Assembly (NCBI RefSeq): GCF_039555335.1
Contig: NC_092628.1
Coordinates: 71,515,706-71,579,705, forward strand
Reading direction: 5' to 3'
From: Amphiura filiformis
Taxonomy: Eukaryota > Echinodermata > Ophiuroidea > Amphilepidida > Amphiuridae
Length of the DNA stretch: 64,000 nt
In this document: positions 13,511 to 27,900 of the stretch, piece by piece
How positions within the stretch are numbered: the first letter of the stretch is position 1
Layout of the letters: every line of letters starts with the position of its first letter
Made by a program: the position numbers and the translations under genes
The notes under the pieces: generated by a model
Told to the model about the DNA's origin: nothing
The model's database searches: none
What the model saw: only the letters and a program-made list of their open reading frames with translations

Positions 13511-14184
13511 AGGTGGTTATATAGGGAGGGGAGCCCCCTCTTAAAGAGGTATGGGTTGTGCTTCCGGGATAATAAACTAATTCATAATCAAATCATCTCC
13601 ATGCATCGTTTATGTTTCATACAAACAAACAAATCCCCCACCCGCTCCATCGTTCAATATACGCGCATGTATATGATTTCTAGGCCTAGAACTCGTGAGT
13701 GTAATATGCCACCTACCTTCGACAGAGAGCATCAACTGTCGTCCACGGGATAGATTTCGAAATCAATCATGATAATAATTATGTTAGCACAATAGGCTAT
13801 TGTATACTTCTGGTTATATACCCTATACTGTGTCCTTCCAGCATAATAGTGTTATGATTGCAAACCAGATCAGCTCTACTTTTTAATCCCTTGATTTTTG
13901 GTTTCTGAACAATAGAGAAACCAAAACTATATATTTGAAATGAGGGATTGTACATTGTAGCATTGTACAATGTGTACTTGTTAAGTTGCAAGTGTTTTTG
14001 TGAGAGTTCTATTAGTATGTTGCTGTCAACATATCACTTGGTAAATTCCAAATGTGTATTACTACCTGTATCCACTATAACAGGAAAAGACATTAAGCAG
14101 CACCCAATGAACCTTGCACTGATTGCACTTGGCAAAAGCACTGTGATTTTGTCAAACCACAAGTGCACTTTTGTTGCAGCTTAG

Positions 14185-14391
14185 GAGAATCAATTCGCTG
14201 TCGTAGTGCACGTTAGAATATGACCGTTGCTAGATCAACTAGATCACACTTTCTTTGTTACGAACCACTGATCAAAATGATCACAAAACAAAGCCTATGG
14301 CATATCAAAATTCGGAACAGGTGTATAAGCCCAGGCTTGGAGCAGTAACCAATGATTACTAACATGCACTACGACAGCGAATTTGGATTCT
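14185..14391. mobile_element. Small MITE with ATTCGCTGTCGTAGTGCA termini
   Basis: ATTCGCTGTCGTAGTGCA on the left and its exact inverse on the right lie about 180 bp apart, and the similarity extends a few bases outward. Intergenic and non-coding. Confidence 0.65.
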
Positions 14392-15820
14392 TATCACAGA
14401 ATTGGCAAGGGCACGATTCTCAATATGCAGACTTGTGCATTGTTCTGGTGAAAAAATTAAAGGGGCATGCATTGATTTTGCAAATCAAAAAAATTTGGTC
14501 ATGTCATTTGACCTCTTATCTATTACCCACGTGTTGTTTACTAAATTTCAATTTTGATTCTCAGAAGCCAATTTTGACCAAAGAGGAAAAAATCATTTCA
14601 TTGGTGCAGCAAACTTTTATTAAGTGAACATTGTATGGAATATAATGCAGAAAATAATATATTTTTATATGCTTGCTTATACCTGGAATGTTCAGTTATT
14701 TTATACAAACAATTTTCATAACATTTACCTATATTGCACACGATGTTATAATTTTATGACATGGGAGTTGTATCACAATATTTACCAATGGTGTACTGTC
14801 ACCAAAGTAGTGAATAAAAAGTTTTTATATCATTTCCTGTGTCATAAGTTTCTTGGTATTGTAGTAATTGGAGAATTTGTGAAATGCTGTTATTCTCTGT
14901 AGTTTAACTACTGATATCAATAGATAATTCACCATTCTTTTTTTAAGGTTGAGTGATAGTGATTAAATTGACATTCCTCATGAAATAATCATGTGAATAA
15001 ACACATGTTTAGCTTGTTTTGAAAGGATTCAATCATGTTTCACTGTTGTTCACCACTGCTTAACAACACACGTCCGACGGGTCTGCATGGCTACCACACA
15101 GACGACGTGGATGCATTGTTGTTAAATGGTGATGAACAACAGGGAAACATTGAATCCCTAAATAGAATAAATCCCTCCTAGATGGCAAGATAAACTGCAT
15201 TTCGCAAACTCTCATGAACTTGTCCTAACGTATTATTGTGAACCACCTTTAATTTTGGATGAACTTGATTAGTGAATTATTGCATGACATCCCTCTTTAT
15301 GTGAAAACATTGTGCAAATTTTATGAAATAATTTAGGTGCATTTTTAAATAATATTTTTGCCCATTTTGTTCAAAGGTGTGTAACATATAATTTTTTGCC
15401 CTTTTTGTTCAAAGATGTGTAACATACTTTTTTGCACTTTTTACTCAAAAGGTGTGTAACATATAAGTATATAGAGAGAGTAGCCATTTAGGATGCTATA
15501 CCCTAGTTTTCAATCAGATTCAGGCTTGTAGCATCTTCTTTTTTTTCTTCTTGAATTTATGTTGTCAGATATTGCAGTTCTCAAAACCTAAAGCACATGA
15601 TACCATACAATTTAAGCAATGTACTCTTGGCCATATCAAACTTGTTTTCAGCGGTGGTCTGTCATTGGTTCCGATAGAGATGAGTGGGCAACTTTGAAAT
15701 TCTGGCTAAATCCTATTTTCAAAATGGCAAATTTAATTTGGAAAACCAATATTCTGTCAAATCAATCTGATATTGAAACTCAAAATGATAAATATTATCT
15801 CTGACTTTTTAAAATATACT

Positions 15821-15826
15821 TTTATT
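15821..15826 (-). terminator. Candidate polyadenylation signal for WDR91
   Basis: AATAAA on the minus strand, about 88 nt downstream of the WDR91 stop codon. It is in the right place for a 3' end signal, but AT-rich DNA contains many such hexamers. Confidence 0.45.
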
Positions 15827-15913
15827 TGCCTTTATGCATGTTATATATTTCTAAAATGATAACCAAGTAGTTAAGTTATCCAAGTAGTAAAGTTCTTCAC
15901 AGTCCTTGATTGT

Positions 15914-18900
15914 TCACTGGCTAAGCAGTGTTGTGACTTGTACCCTTCCATCCATAGATCCAGTCAAACACATGCCTGTATTAAAAGATGCACACCAATC
16001 CACATTCACAACTGGGGTTTTGTGGCCTAAGATGGTTAGAGTTCTCATAAGGCCCTGCTCTCGTTGTCTCTGAAATACAACATAAAACCAGATATACATG
16101 AAAAAGTTTTTGTTCAGCAAGTGTGAATCCTTATTAAGTGAATTAAAACAAAGTAACCAAAGCTGTCTTCTAATTAAATGCTAATTTAAAACCAAAACTG
16201 TATAAATTGAAATTTTTCCTCTTTGACCTAATTGCTCAATCAGGCCGAATATAGTGCATGTTATAATGTTGTTATATAAATATAATACATAAATATTCAT
16301 GAGCAAATCATGCCACTTTATTGGTCAATAGCATATGACACAACCGATTTCAACGTGGGATAGATTTCCTTATCTAAATGACAATCTCATCCCCATAGCA
16401 AAATTGTGGCGGTGTAATAAAACAAATACTACATGGTTTATATCAGGAAATTTCCCTCGGTACTAGCTACAGTCCTATCAACCCTCACCCTCCATAGCAA
16501 GTACTGAGGGAAAAATAGTTTTGCCCTATTCCCCTCTGACCATGTAGTATTTGTATATTACTTTCCTGCATCTCGTGATTACTCACACACAGGAAGTTGT
16601 CAAAATACTGCACACAGACGCTGACACCAATTGACCAATGAAATATCTGGATTACCTAATAAATATTAATGAGGTATAGTAACACAAATTATAGTACCTC
16701 AAAATTGAGATTTTCAAAACATCCAACTCATTTCCTAGACTTCTGCTGATTTATGTGTGACTTGTATTCAAATGCGAATGATGTAAGGTGGTGCACAGAA
16801 TCCAATATGAACAACTCAGTGGCAGCTGAGATTGGATTAATCACTTCCATTCTCTTGACCCAAAGGCTGACAGTAAAATTGTTAACTTGATTGTTGGGAG
16901 TGGCCTTCTTTTCCTTGTTCACTGTCTTCAAATCTGTTTCTCACTTCTCTTTCCATACATATATACAGGCCAGCATGTTTATATCTAGGCTTTTTAGCCT
17001 GGCTTGAGCATTTTTTTTTAGCCTGGCCCCATCAGGACCCAAGCGTGTCTCCACATGGAGCGACCGTTTAAACAAACTGTCATATGCAGCATTTTATCCC
17101 TTTCCCTCCCCCTATTTCATCAATTATGATATTGAGGACAGCTGCATCTATCACACATTACCTAATACCTAATGGTGTCTTTTGTAAGTAACATCATGCA
17201 ACAAGAAATTTCAGTAACCAAGCCCCCTACCTGGTAGATAATGCCGCCATATGGAGCACATGTGAGCAGGTGTTTGCCTGCGCTATCAAATGCAAACAGT
17301 TTGCCACGGGGTACATGCTGACGATGGTAACCACCAAACCCAGACATCACAAATGGACCTGTTGCTCCTTCATGGATTGGTAAGTCACATACTTTCTCAC
17401 CTATTCTATTGATGCTCCACTGAATAAACTGGTGAAAAAAATTACACAGGGTAAACATGGTTTAAACAGTTTTATGGAGCAATTCTTTCAGGATACGTCT
17501 CCCTTGTTTGCATACTTTCTTGAATCTTGTATTATACATATACACACTGTGTTGTACTGTGATATAAAATTGGATTGATTGAGCCCATATTTATTGGTCG
17601 AGCTATGAGTTTTAAAATATTGGACGAGACGTAGTTGAGTTTACACTGTATGAGACCCACAATGGAGTTCTTGAATATACTTATTATGATGGTTGAGTTT
17701 TTCAATGTGGCCGTAAAACAGTGTGCCTTATGGTTAATTTTCTACCTTCAAACATACAAACCATCTCAAAATTTAGGTCTTACATGTAGTACATGTAATA
17801 GGAAACTTTCTTTCTTGAAGGCACCATGTCAACAATGCCTAGAAACTTGCTTTTTCCTTGTAAAAGTACCATCATTTTTCATCATTTTCTGCAATTCCTT
17901 TTTTCCGATGAAGGCACCAGATGAACCCACCTTCTTTATATACGCTACCAACTAATCATGGGTCATCGGGAGTTTGACAGCAACGTCAAATGCAGATTCG
18001 TTTTTTTTATTCCGTCAGTTTTATTATACCAGCATGGGTAACTGACACAACCCATTACCCTAATTGAAGTAATTGATCTGACTGATCAGTCAAACTAGAC
18101 ACAATTTTATGTACAAATGTAGCATGCCTTGTAGGGTGCTTACCTTTCCATCAGATCCCATGCTATATATAGTCGGCTCATCAGGGCTAAATTGTGTGGC
18201 ATATGTCTCTCCTGTATGAGCTTGCCAACTCAGTAGACTCTCATATCTGTGCATATCTATAGTAAAGAGAAATCAATTAAGATTTAGCTATCTGAGATAC
18301 ATGCACTGACATCCATGTTTGTGTGTATCCTTCTGAGACAAATAAGAGTTTGCCAAGTGTAAAGACTTATATTCAGGATTATACAGCTTTCAAAAGGAGT
18401 GCATCTGTATAATTCCTCAATAGCATCTTTCTACCTGGCTAAATCTGAGCTCTCACACCCTAAAACCAAATCTAACTATTGACAAGTAATGTGTTTCTTA
18501 CTATCCTCACCTGAAAACATCACATACTACCTAGATCTTTACACTGCATAGCTCTCTTCAAAGTCATTAGCCGGTAAAGAGCCACCAAAGACAAGGGACT
18601 GTCTTCATACCGATAAATACTTCTAAAGATTTTTATTATCTAAATCAATATATTAATGAAAAATAACACTTTGATGTTTTGCAAAAGTTCATTCTACAAT
18701 TCATATACTTTGAAAACTTGCTTGATTTATTGTTGTTTCAGCCCTCTTTACAACATAACTCAAGAACCACAGGACTTACAAAAGTATATCGGTGATATTT
18801 GAATTCTTCTGCATGCTCACTATGAAATGATCAATGCAATTTTTGCCAAAGCTCACTACCATTCCCAAGATGCTGTGAGCTACCAAATCGCAACAGTTTA

Positions 18901-21900
18901 GAATAGTTGCTAACCTTAAATCCCAAAAATGTTCAAACACTTGACCAATAATATGCACACCTACAAAAACTTACCAAATATTCTAATCATTCCATCCATG
19001 CCACCTGTTACCAACAGATTTCCATTGTGATTGTAATTTGTACAGTTGACACAACCTACACCTGGTTTCAGTTGTAATTCTCGCTGCAAGTAAGAAAATA
19101 CAGAAACACATTTATTTATTAATAACAATTTCTCTGCTAAAAACAAAGGCGTCAGTTAATACATTGGTATCCAATCAGTTAATCTTTTCATAGGGGTGGC
19201 CGTGTGCCAGTTCAATACATGTCCATCAATTACCATATTTCCTTGAATAGTCGCCCTCTTCATATAAACGCCCCACCACTTTTTTTCAGCCAAGATGTTT
19301 CAAAAATGCCAATATTTCCATGCTATCTTATTTAGTAAGCTTACCAAGTTGCACACATGGTCGATAATAACGTTGCTAATCGGCAAAAATCTGGTCGGAA
19401 ACCCGGAAGTGAACCATAAGTAAGTGTTCCTAAGTTCATAGTTCGTCATTTCAGCATGAGTTTTAAGCTTATCTAATGCTTTTAACAGGAATTGACCTCT
19501 AATAAACACCCCATTTGGAAAATGCAATGCCCCTGGGGGTGACTATTCGAGGAAATACGGTATGTAACAAAACTGCAAGTTCTTTGCATCAAAACATCTT
19601 GAAACATGCATGCAAATACCACAACACAGAGAACCAGCTTGACGCACAGAACATACTTTGTTTTGACTGCCAATTTCTTATAAACTCTGAACTACATGTA
19701 AATACTCTGTTTACTGTGAATGTCTGTGTGATCATGCAAGTGTGGTGTATGTGTGTGATTGTGTATGTGTGTGATGGCCAACTCACCTGTATTTTCATGA
19801 CTTTCATATCCCATACTAATAGTTTAGATGAGGATGATGACGGCTCTGAATCACTGGACCTGTGTCTGCTACGAGCATTGGTCGCTGATGATGACACAAA
19901 TGAGGTACTGCTAGGACTACAAGACAGGCTTAGTACTCTGCAAAATCAGTCAAATATTGCTATACTGAATAAATGAGTAACAAATGCAACTTAAATTCAC
20001 ACATATAAACAAATTGCAGTTATTCGAACTTCTTCAAAATCTCTACAGTTGTGATTGAAGCAACAGCTTCATGTACTTTTCTTACATGTATAGAAAGTTT
20101 AGTTAGGTCATACAGAAAAACCATGAGCTGAATTTATAAACATTTGTCAGTTTGTCTTTTGGACAAATTGAATCCATTGTTGCCATCTCTATTATCTCCT
20201 CTATTACACTGCATCTCTTTTCTTTGTACTTTGATTTCACCCATAATGAAACAATATCATAATCAAGGAACATTTTATCTCAATGTCATCTTTTGAATTA
20301 AAGTGTAACCATTGTCTAATGTCTTTTCACATGGTAATCTACACAACTATTTTCTCTTTTCCTTACACTCTCACATATCTACTTTCTACAAATAGCACAG
20401 CACAGGGTCAAACCATGTTCTTACAGCCACATATTTGGTCAACTGCATGCTACACATAAAAATAACAAACTGTTGGACACAGCTGTATGTCATTACTTTA
20501 CTACGTATCTCACCTTGGATGTGTGCTTACTATATCTACTTCACACAGTGGTTTCTTAGCTTCTACATCATACATCTTAATAATCTCACCTTGGATGTGT
20601 GCTTACTATATCTACTTCACACAGTGGTTTCTTAGCTTCTACATCATACATTTTAATAATCTCACCTTGGATGTGTGCTTACTATATCTACTTCACACAG
20701 TGGTTTCTTAGCTTCTACATCATACATTTTAATAGAGCCACTACTGCTTCCCAATAACATCTGTAACATGAGAACAAAATACACATAATAAGTTACAGTA
20801 TTTCTACAAGTAAATATTCATACATCTATCAGTCACAAATATTGAGTGATTAAAAAAAACCTAACAAATATATTCACCTAAAAATGTGCCAGTCACATCA
20901 CAAAAGTTATTGAGATGATTAGTAATTTTGAATGTGGAATGTTTATGAATCAAATATCTATCATCTTGGATAAATTACTTATCCATACATTGTATATCGA
21001 ATTTCAGCTATGCTATGTACACACATATCTAAAACTTCTTACCATCCTGTCTGACTTTGAGGCCCATTCTAATGACATCAGTGGTGCTTTAAACATTATG
21101 GTGGATATTGTAGCAGGGTTTGGTGAAAATCTCCACACCCTACAAAGAACAAATAAGTTGACAGTAACTTATTAAACAATTTTATAACACAGAACTTCAT
21201 ATACTGTTACTAAAGTTTCCAAATTTTGTTCAAACTAGCTTATTTATCTTGACAAGTGTTTTTGAAGTGTATCATATATGGAAAATGATCACCTCACAAG
21301 GGCACAGCCAATATACACCACAACAATATCTTCATACTGATAAACTGTTAACTGTATTCTCAAATGGAGAAAATCTATTCGCAGAGAGAAGTACTGTTCT
21401 GTGTATTCATACCAACTCACTAAATGAAATCTCGGTGAAGTTTATGATGAATCACTGCTTCATAAATATACATTACACTTCCTCTTGCTTGACAACATCA
21501 TCGATGTCCAAACTGGCTACTCTAGTTCCAGATGGTGAAAATGTACAGCTGCTTACAGAAGAATGATCTTTGTATACATCCTGATTCAACATGTGAAGCA
21601 TATGATAGATAATTACTTCAGCACTAATTGTCACTTACTTGACTACACCATCCACATCCATACTTGCTACTGTTGTTCCCGATGGTGAAAATATACAGCT
21701 GCTTACAGAATTGTATTAATCCTGATTCCCCAAGTGAAATGTATGTGAAGCGTATGATAGATAATTACTTCAGCACTTACTTGACTACACCATCCACATC
21801 CATACTTGCTACTGTTGTCCCCGATGGTGAAAATCTACAGGCGCTAATGGATGAATGGTGTTCAGTGTATTCATCTTGACTCAGCACAAGGAATGGTGGA

Positions 21901-24900
21901 GCACCTGGCAACTCTTCTGCTAACAAAGCACACACAGATGTCAAATTAAAAAACATTTCTTTAGTTTATCATGAGAATAACTATTGGTTTAAAATACAAG
22001 GGATATCAATATAATTGATCAAATGTTGTATTACTGACGAGTTTCACAAATACATATCATTCTCCAATAGGATACTGAAACTGGGAAATATAATAAAGTG
22101 CATGTCTTGACTCAAACGTTTGTGTTGGGCAAAAACATCCATGACAAAAGTGGTTAACTAAAAGATGAATGTGATTAAACATAATAATTTGCTGTCCAAA
22201 AATTGAAGTACATTAATATGGATGCAAGGCATTCAAATACAAGACTAAACAATCACACTGTACGCACATGTACAAACACACATACGCACACACCCCTCCC
22301 CACACATACATTCAAACATTAAAACAGTTTACCAATCACATTTACGGAACAACAGATGAAGTGCTGAGTACATTCTGACCAATAAAATACCTGTAACACA
22401 TTTAAAATTACAAAATTGGAGGCGTTAGATTTGTCTCTATTCTCACCTGAAGGTTCAAGTTTGTTTTCATAATCAACTGCAAGAAGACAAGCATGAAACA
22501 TGACATGGATTATGAAAGGTGTAGCATCACTCATAGGCGCCAAATTAAAGTCAAAGTTCTTAGGCCATTTCAAGCAACATGTAACTGATATCAGGGTTGT
22601 TGATTTTTTTTTTTTAATCGATTTTTTTGATTTTTTTTATTCCAAGAACTGCTATACCCCATAATAAAGTCAAAAGAGTGGAATGCTAGTCGTATGCATG
22701 CACAATCTTACCAGGTATTTACAAATCAAAACATGTTTTTACATGTGAAAATTTCAAAGAAAAATTTGGTAAAATCATGGGGAAAAACCTGTTGAATTCT
22801 GCACCTTGAAGATGAATTTTTAGCAATAGATAAAGTGACATTATAGAGGTATTTTAATTGTATCCAAAAGTTGTAGAAGCATTAAGAATGAAGTAAAACA
22901 GTCAATTTAAGCAAGAAATTAACTTATTTAAATCAAAAATGGTAAAAAATGGAAAATGTTGATTTCAATCAGTGATTAAAAAAAAATCAAGTGATTTAAA
23001 TCAAATTGGCGTAATTTAAATCAAACAACCCTGACTGATATATTAGATAAAAGCATGCTGATTTCACTATGATTGTATGGCACCCATGGAAGGGAACAGA
23101 TTGTTTGGCCACTTTATTTTTCATTTATTCTTGTCTAAAGTTGCAACAAATAGCAGGTCATTGGGTGTAATATTATTTTGCAGATAGGCCTAACAAACTG
23201 TAAGAACTATTAGCAATCATTTGTAATGCATACACTTTCTAAAATTGACAGTTACCATTCAATTTCCTCAATTACTGTAAAATGCTGGATGTCCACTATT
23301 TGGTCCCATGCATGACAATCCAGTATTGTAAATTCACCTGTAGCCTGTCCAAGTTCTCCCTTTCATGATTTAACACATGTCCCATGTGTAATGCTATTGC
23401 ATGAATATCTAAAAAATAACACCACCACCTCATAGTAAGATCCCAATGCTCCTCTTGTTAGGGTTTTATGATCAGGAAAATGTTAAAACATTTTCCTGAT
23501 CATATTTATGTTTAGATATGACTTTCATTCAGAGCAAAATGAGGATGCCTCTACAATAAATGGAAATGAAGTAGTCATGTGATAGACAAAGTAACTTGTT
23601 AATGAGTGTAAAATTGATGTAATTGTGATTAGTGGAAATGTAAGAAGATAGATGGAAACTTCTGATAACATAAAGTATAAGCATAACATATGTTGATTGT
23701 AAGAATCTTCACAAGTAAGATATATCCAAGCAAATATATTGGTGTCCATCATACGGATAGCTCAGACTGTAGAGCACTGGACTGGCAATCCAAGGGTTGT
23801 TGGTCAAATCCCACTTCAGCTAAATATTCTTTGCTCACCATCGTTAGTAATATTTAGAGTTAAACATTAGTTTCACATTACGGTACATAAATGTTGCATT
23901 CAATAGGTAACATTTTAGTAGCATACAAGGTTAGAAGGCATCATATTGATAATATGAGTTAATAAAACCAATGTATAATGGTAACTTCAAGCATGTGTAA
24001 TTGGTCTAGAAACTACTAAAACTAATTGCATTTGCAGTACTAATACTACAGTGTTAAGAAGCCATTTACATTGACAATCAGTTCAAACTGCTGATAAACT
24101 TGCAATTTGTAGTTTTCTACATTTGTACATTACACTGCTCAAACCCATTAAGCATTTAAGAAGACATCAAATTACAAATGACAGACACACTGATTACAGA
24201 GATGATTGTTGTTTACATTGGACTAATATAATGTCCTTATACATGTGATTAGGATGAGGATGGTTTAATTGATGTGAAAAAATGTGCTACAAAGTTAAAA
24301 TTAATCAGTTTTTATTATGCTAAAATACTCTTAATAATTATTATAACCTTTTTACATGTTCATCACATGCCATTCAATAAAACATATAAATTAGTGCCAT
24401 AAATGTTAATTGTGAAATAGTCAAAATAGTTTTGTCATTGATTTTTTTTGGCAAAATGATAACTTTTGATATTCTCTAAGTGTGTACTTTTAGCAATTGG
24501 ACAGTACAAAGTCCAATTTTGAATGAAAAAAAAACCAATACAAACAAAAACACACACACAAAAATCTACATTTGACCTTTCATTTTGTTATTAAATGCTC
24601 TCAATAATGCACAAAATATTGTGAGATTAAAAGCTCAACATTGTCCACAGGTGTTTTTTGTGTGCTATGTTGGAGTATAAACTTATGGAAACAATTATGA
24701 AATTGGATAATGACAATCTAACTTCAATTTACTGATACCCACAATATTTTCCCTTAAATATGAAGGAAAAGGATTGCCATGTTAATTTTTTGAAAAAAAA
24801 GTCACACATTATTTTGATAAAGGGGGATGTATGGAAAGGGTATCATTAAAATGGTCCAAAATGTTGCATTTCTGAATCTGAAGGAATCTGTGAAAGAAAG

Positions 24901-27900
24901 TGTGTAATAATAGAGGTTAACTCAACGATCCTATGAAGAAAACACTACATCTGCTCAAGTAATGCATCAATACAATAATATCTGGCATCATTTTTAGGAT
25001 ATTCCATTTAAAATCCACACTACCCCTGTTGAAGATCTTATAAATATCTTCTACAGAAGGAGTATGAAATTCAAAGTTGATTTATCCTAGCTAATCCCTG
25101 GAGCTAATCATTCAGAGGCCTAGCATGATATGATTCATCCAATTGGTTGGGGGTACCAAGCCTAATTCAGGATATACCAGGATTTTCTGGCAATTTTAAT
25201 TGGCTTTATTAAATTTATCATTCTCCCTCATGCCTTATTATAATGCTATCCCATAGGAAGGAGTCAATAAAAAGATCCAAGTACACACACACTTTGTGTG
25301 AAACAATGTGACTCTATAACCCACAGAGATAGGAGTATAGCTGACCAAGTGGAATTGCTTGCTTGGAATTCTTGCTTCAAAATACTTAAACTTACCATTT
25401 TTGGAACTTGGAAGACTGGTGTCATCACCAGTTTTGAAATCTTGTGCACCATCACCCCAAGATTGCTCAGAAATTATGCCACCCTTGCTGTTAGAATTGG
25501 CACTACCCCCAGGTACGCTGGTCATTTCAAATAGGGCCGACTCCTGGCTGGCAGGCTGGGCAGGTGCAGCAGCTATTTCTCCAGTAGATACAATAGTGGG
25601 TGCTACTATAGTTCTGGGTTTAGAGAAAAGTTCTTGTCTTTGTCGATCATAAGCTTGTTGTTGTTTTTGACGACTGGCCTCGTAGGCTTGTTGTTGTTTT
25701 TTGACGACTGGCCTACAAAATGTGAGTGAATGCAAAAATAAAATTTGTTATAAACAAAAAGAAACACACATTATGTATTTGCAACTATTCATTCCGTAAA
25801 ATCATACTAAAAGAAAGGACTCCCTCATATGTAAGAATTTATAGAGAAAACTCACACAATGTAGGCACTGGCCTTGACACAAAAATTGACTTCTCAGGCT
25901 CATTATCAGACGATGCTTTGGCAGATGCACTCACTGGTTACCAATTTCCAGTTTTAATTGTGTCAGTCGTACTACCTGATCTCTCTATACCTTAACATAG
26001 CAGGTATAAATCGCCTATCTCAAGTAAACAAATGAAGAGCTTTGTTTCAAAACCCCTTACATCCACTTGCCCAATTTTGAGAACACATCAAAAAATCAAG
26101 AAAACAATCACTGATATAAGGTGTTTTTCAACACAAGCCGTTTTTGGCAGGATGCTCACCCTACCCAAGCATCCTGCCAAAAACTGCTTTTGTTGCAAAC
26201 CCCCATACAACAATGATTTTTTGATGTGTTCTCAAAAATGGGCAAATGGATGTAACGGGTTTTGAAACAAAGCTCTTCAAATATACTTACCGCAGATAAT
26301 ACTTTATCCACTGCACCTGCTGATGGTTTTTTAGTTCCATCTTTAGCTTTGACGGTGCTAGTAACAGGTACCGCCTGGTCCCTCTTCTGACCAAGTATTG
26401 CAGAGAAAGCTCTTGAAGGAAGAGGACTAGACTTGGTAGGTGCTGATGAGGAGATTGGTGTGGCTGTTGGCTTTCTTGAAGGTTGTGGAGATGCTTGTTT
26501 CTTGATCCCTAGTCCTCTGGCTGTTGACTTAAACTGACCTTCTTTGGAATGATCCTCTCTGCAAATAAATTGATGTGTAGCTTTTTTATTTTGTCACAAG
26601 ATGTCAAAATTGTCTTTGCAAATCAACTTTATAACTTAAAATTGTGTCAGTGAGCTTGTCTCTCAATGTGATATCCAGCACAAGCAAGGGTGAAAGTCAG
26701 CAATTTCACTTTTTCAAGATATCAGACAGACAAACCTCATGAAATGATATATTACAGGCACTTATTGCTTGTTACCAGGGTCATGAGTATCAACCAATGT
26801 TGTTGATGCCATTTACCAAAATTAAAGTTTGTTTAAGTGTTGTGCATCCTTAATCATTGCATTCCTATGGCATGTTTGTTTTAGTGTTGTGCACCCATAG
26901 CCAGCTTTCACATGTAAGCCACTGGAGGCTGCCATCTTGGTTTTTGATGTATTGTTATTGTAGAAGCTCTCGGTAAAGACACAATTAATCTTTACCTGAA
27001 CCAACGTAACTAATTTGTGACGAGAAGACAAGAAAGTGAAGATAATAAACATCATCAAGATACGTTTCAGCTTAAGTGTATCCTTGGATTTGTGATAGTT
27101 TGTCATATTTGTTGTTGGTTTTGAGTCATCGAAGATTGATCATTGTATTATTTAGTACCCAGCTTCTGCATAAATAACCAGGGGAGCAATCCAAGTTTGC
27201 TCCTACAAATGTATTACTAAATCTCAGTGTTGTTTGCTATTGTTCACTCAAATGTTCAAAACTAACTTTGCCAACTTTGCAGACCCTTTGTGCTGGTTGG
27301 TTATAATTTAAATGAAGTTCAATGTGAAAAACTAAGGACACATTGCATTAATCAAATCACACTCACTCTGGTATAGCAGCAAAGTCATCTAATATTTCTG
27401 CCGTTGCACAAAACTTGGCTGAGTTGGACCAATTGTCATTGCGTCCATTGTCCTGTTTCTCCTTTTCTATACGTTCTAAGATGGACACCTAGTAATGCAA
27501 TTCAAACATTGCAAAGTGATTAATTAATGTTTACAAATAGCTGGTGATTTATAGAATCTGAGCATATGTACATCAATCATATATGCCATCATCAGGTGTC
27601 TTTGTTTTAGTTGTAATTGAATATTCCCAGGTATTGAAAAGGATTGAGCACCCATCATGTCTGCATCTATGCTGGCTATGGAGAGAAAAGTGTATCTTTT
27701 GATCTCTTTTGCCATACACTCTAAACTTTTCGCCTTTTTGTCTTTCTACCTCTTTTTCTACCCAAGTACAATTATGCAGCTCCTTTTGTATACTGCAAGT
27801 TTGACTAATATCAAAAAGACTGTTGTAGGCACATGCATATGTATAACATCCTTTTCTCATACTTGTACATAAATATGTTCAATATTAGCTTTCTGATACC

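Larger units (their letters stand above)
10361..15913. other. Intergenic region between convergent IDUA and WDR91
   Basis: I recognise no exon here. The stretch contains the 3' UTR zones of both genes and five repeat elements described separately (11476-11771, 11849-12123, 12209-12420, 13321-13510, 14185-14391). A pair of near-identical phrases around 15359-15470 (TTTTTGCCCTTTTTGTTCAAAG-like, followed by GTGTGTAACATA) forms a short threefold repeat. Open frames here are short and not supported by any family. Confidence 0.6.

Noticed and set aside
19515..19976. 153-codon plus-strand open frame
   Set aside because: It is the antisense of WDR91 exon 13 and its flanks. The Ser-rich minus-strand reading is the real one.
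23750..23825. Functional tRNA gene
   Set aside because: D and T arm boxes are present but the acceptor stem does not pair, so it is listed only as a tRNA-like repeat.
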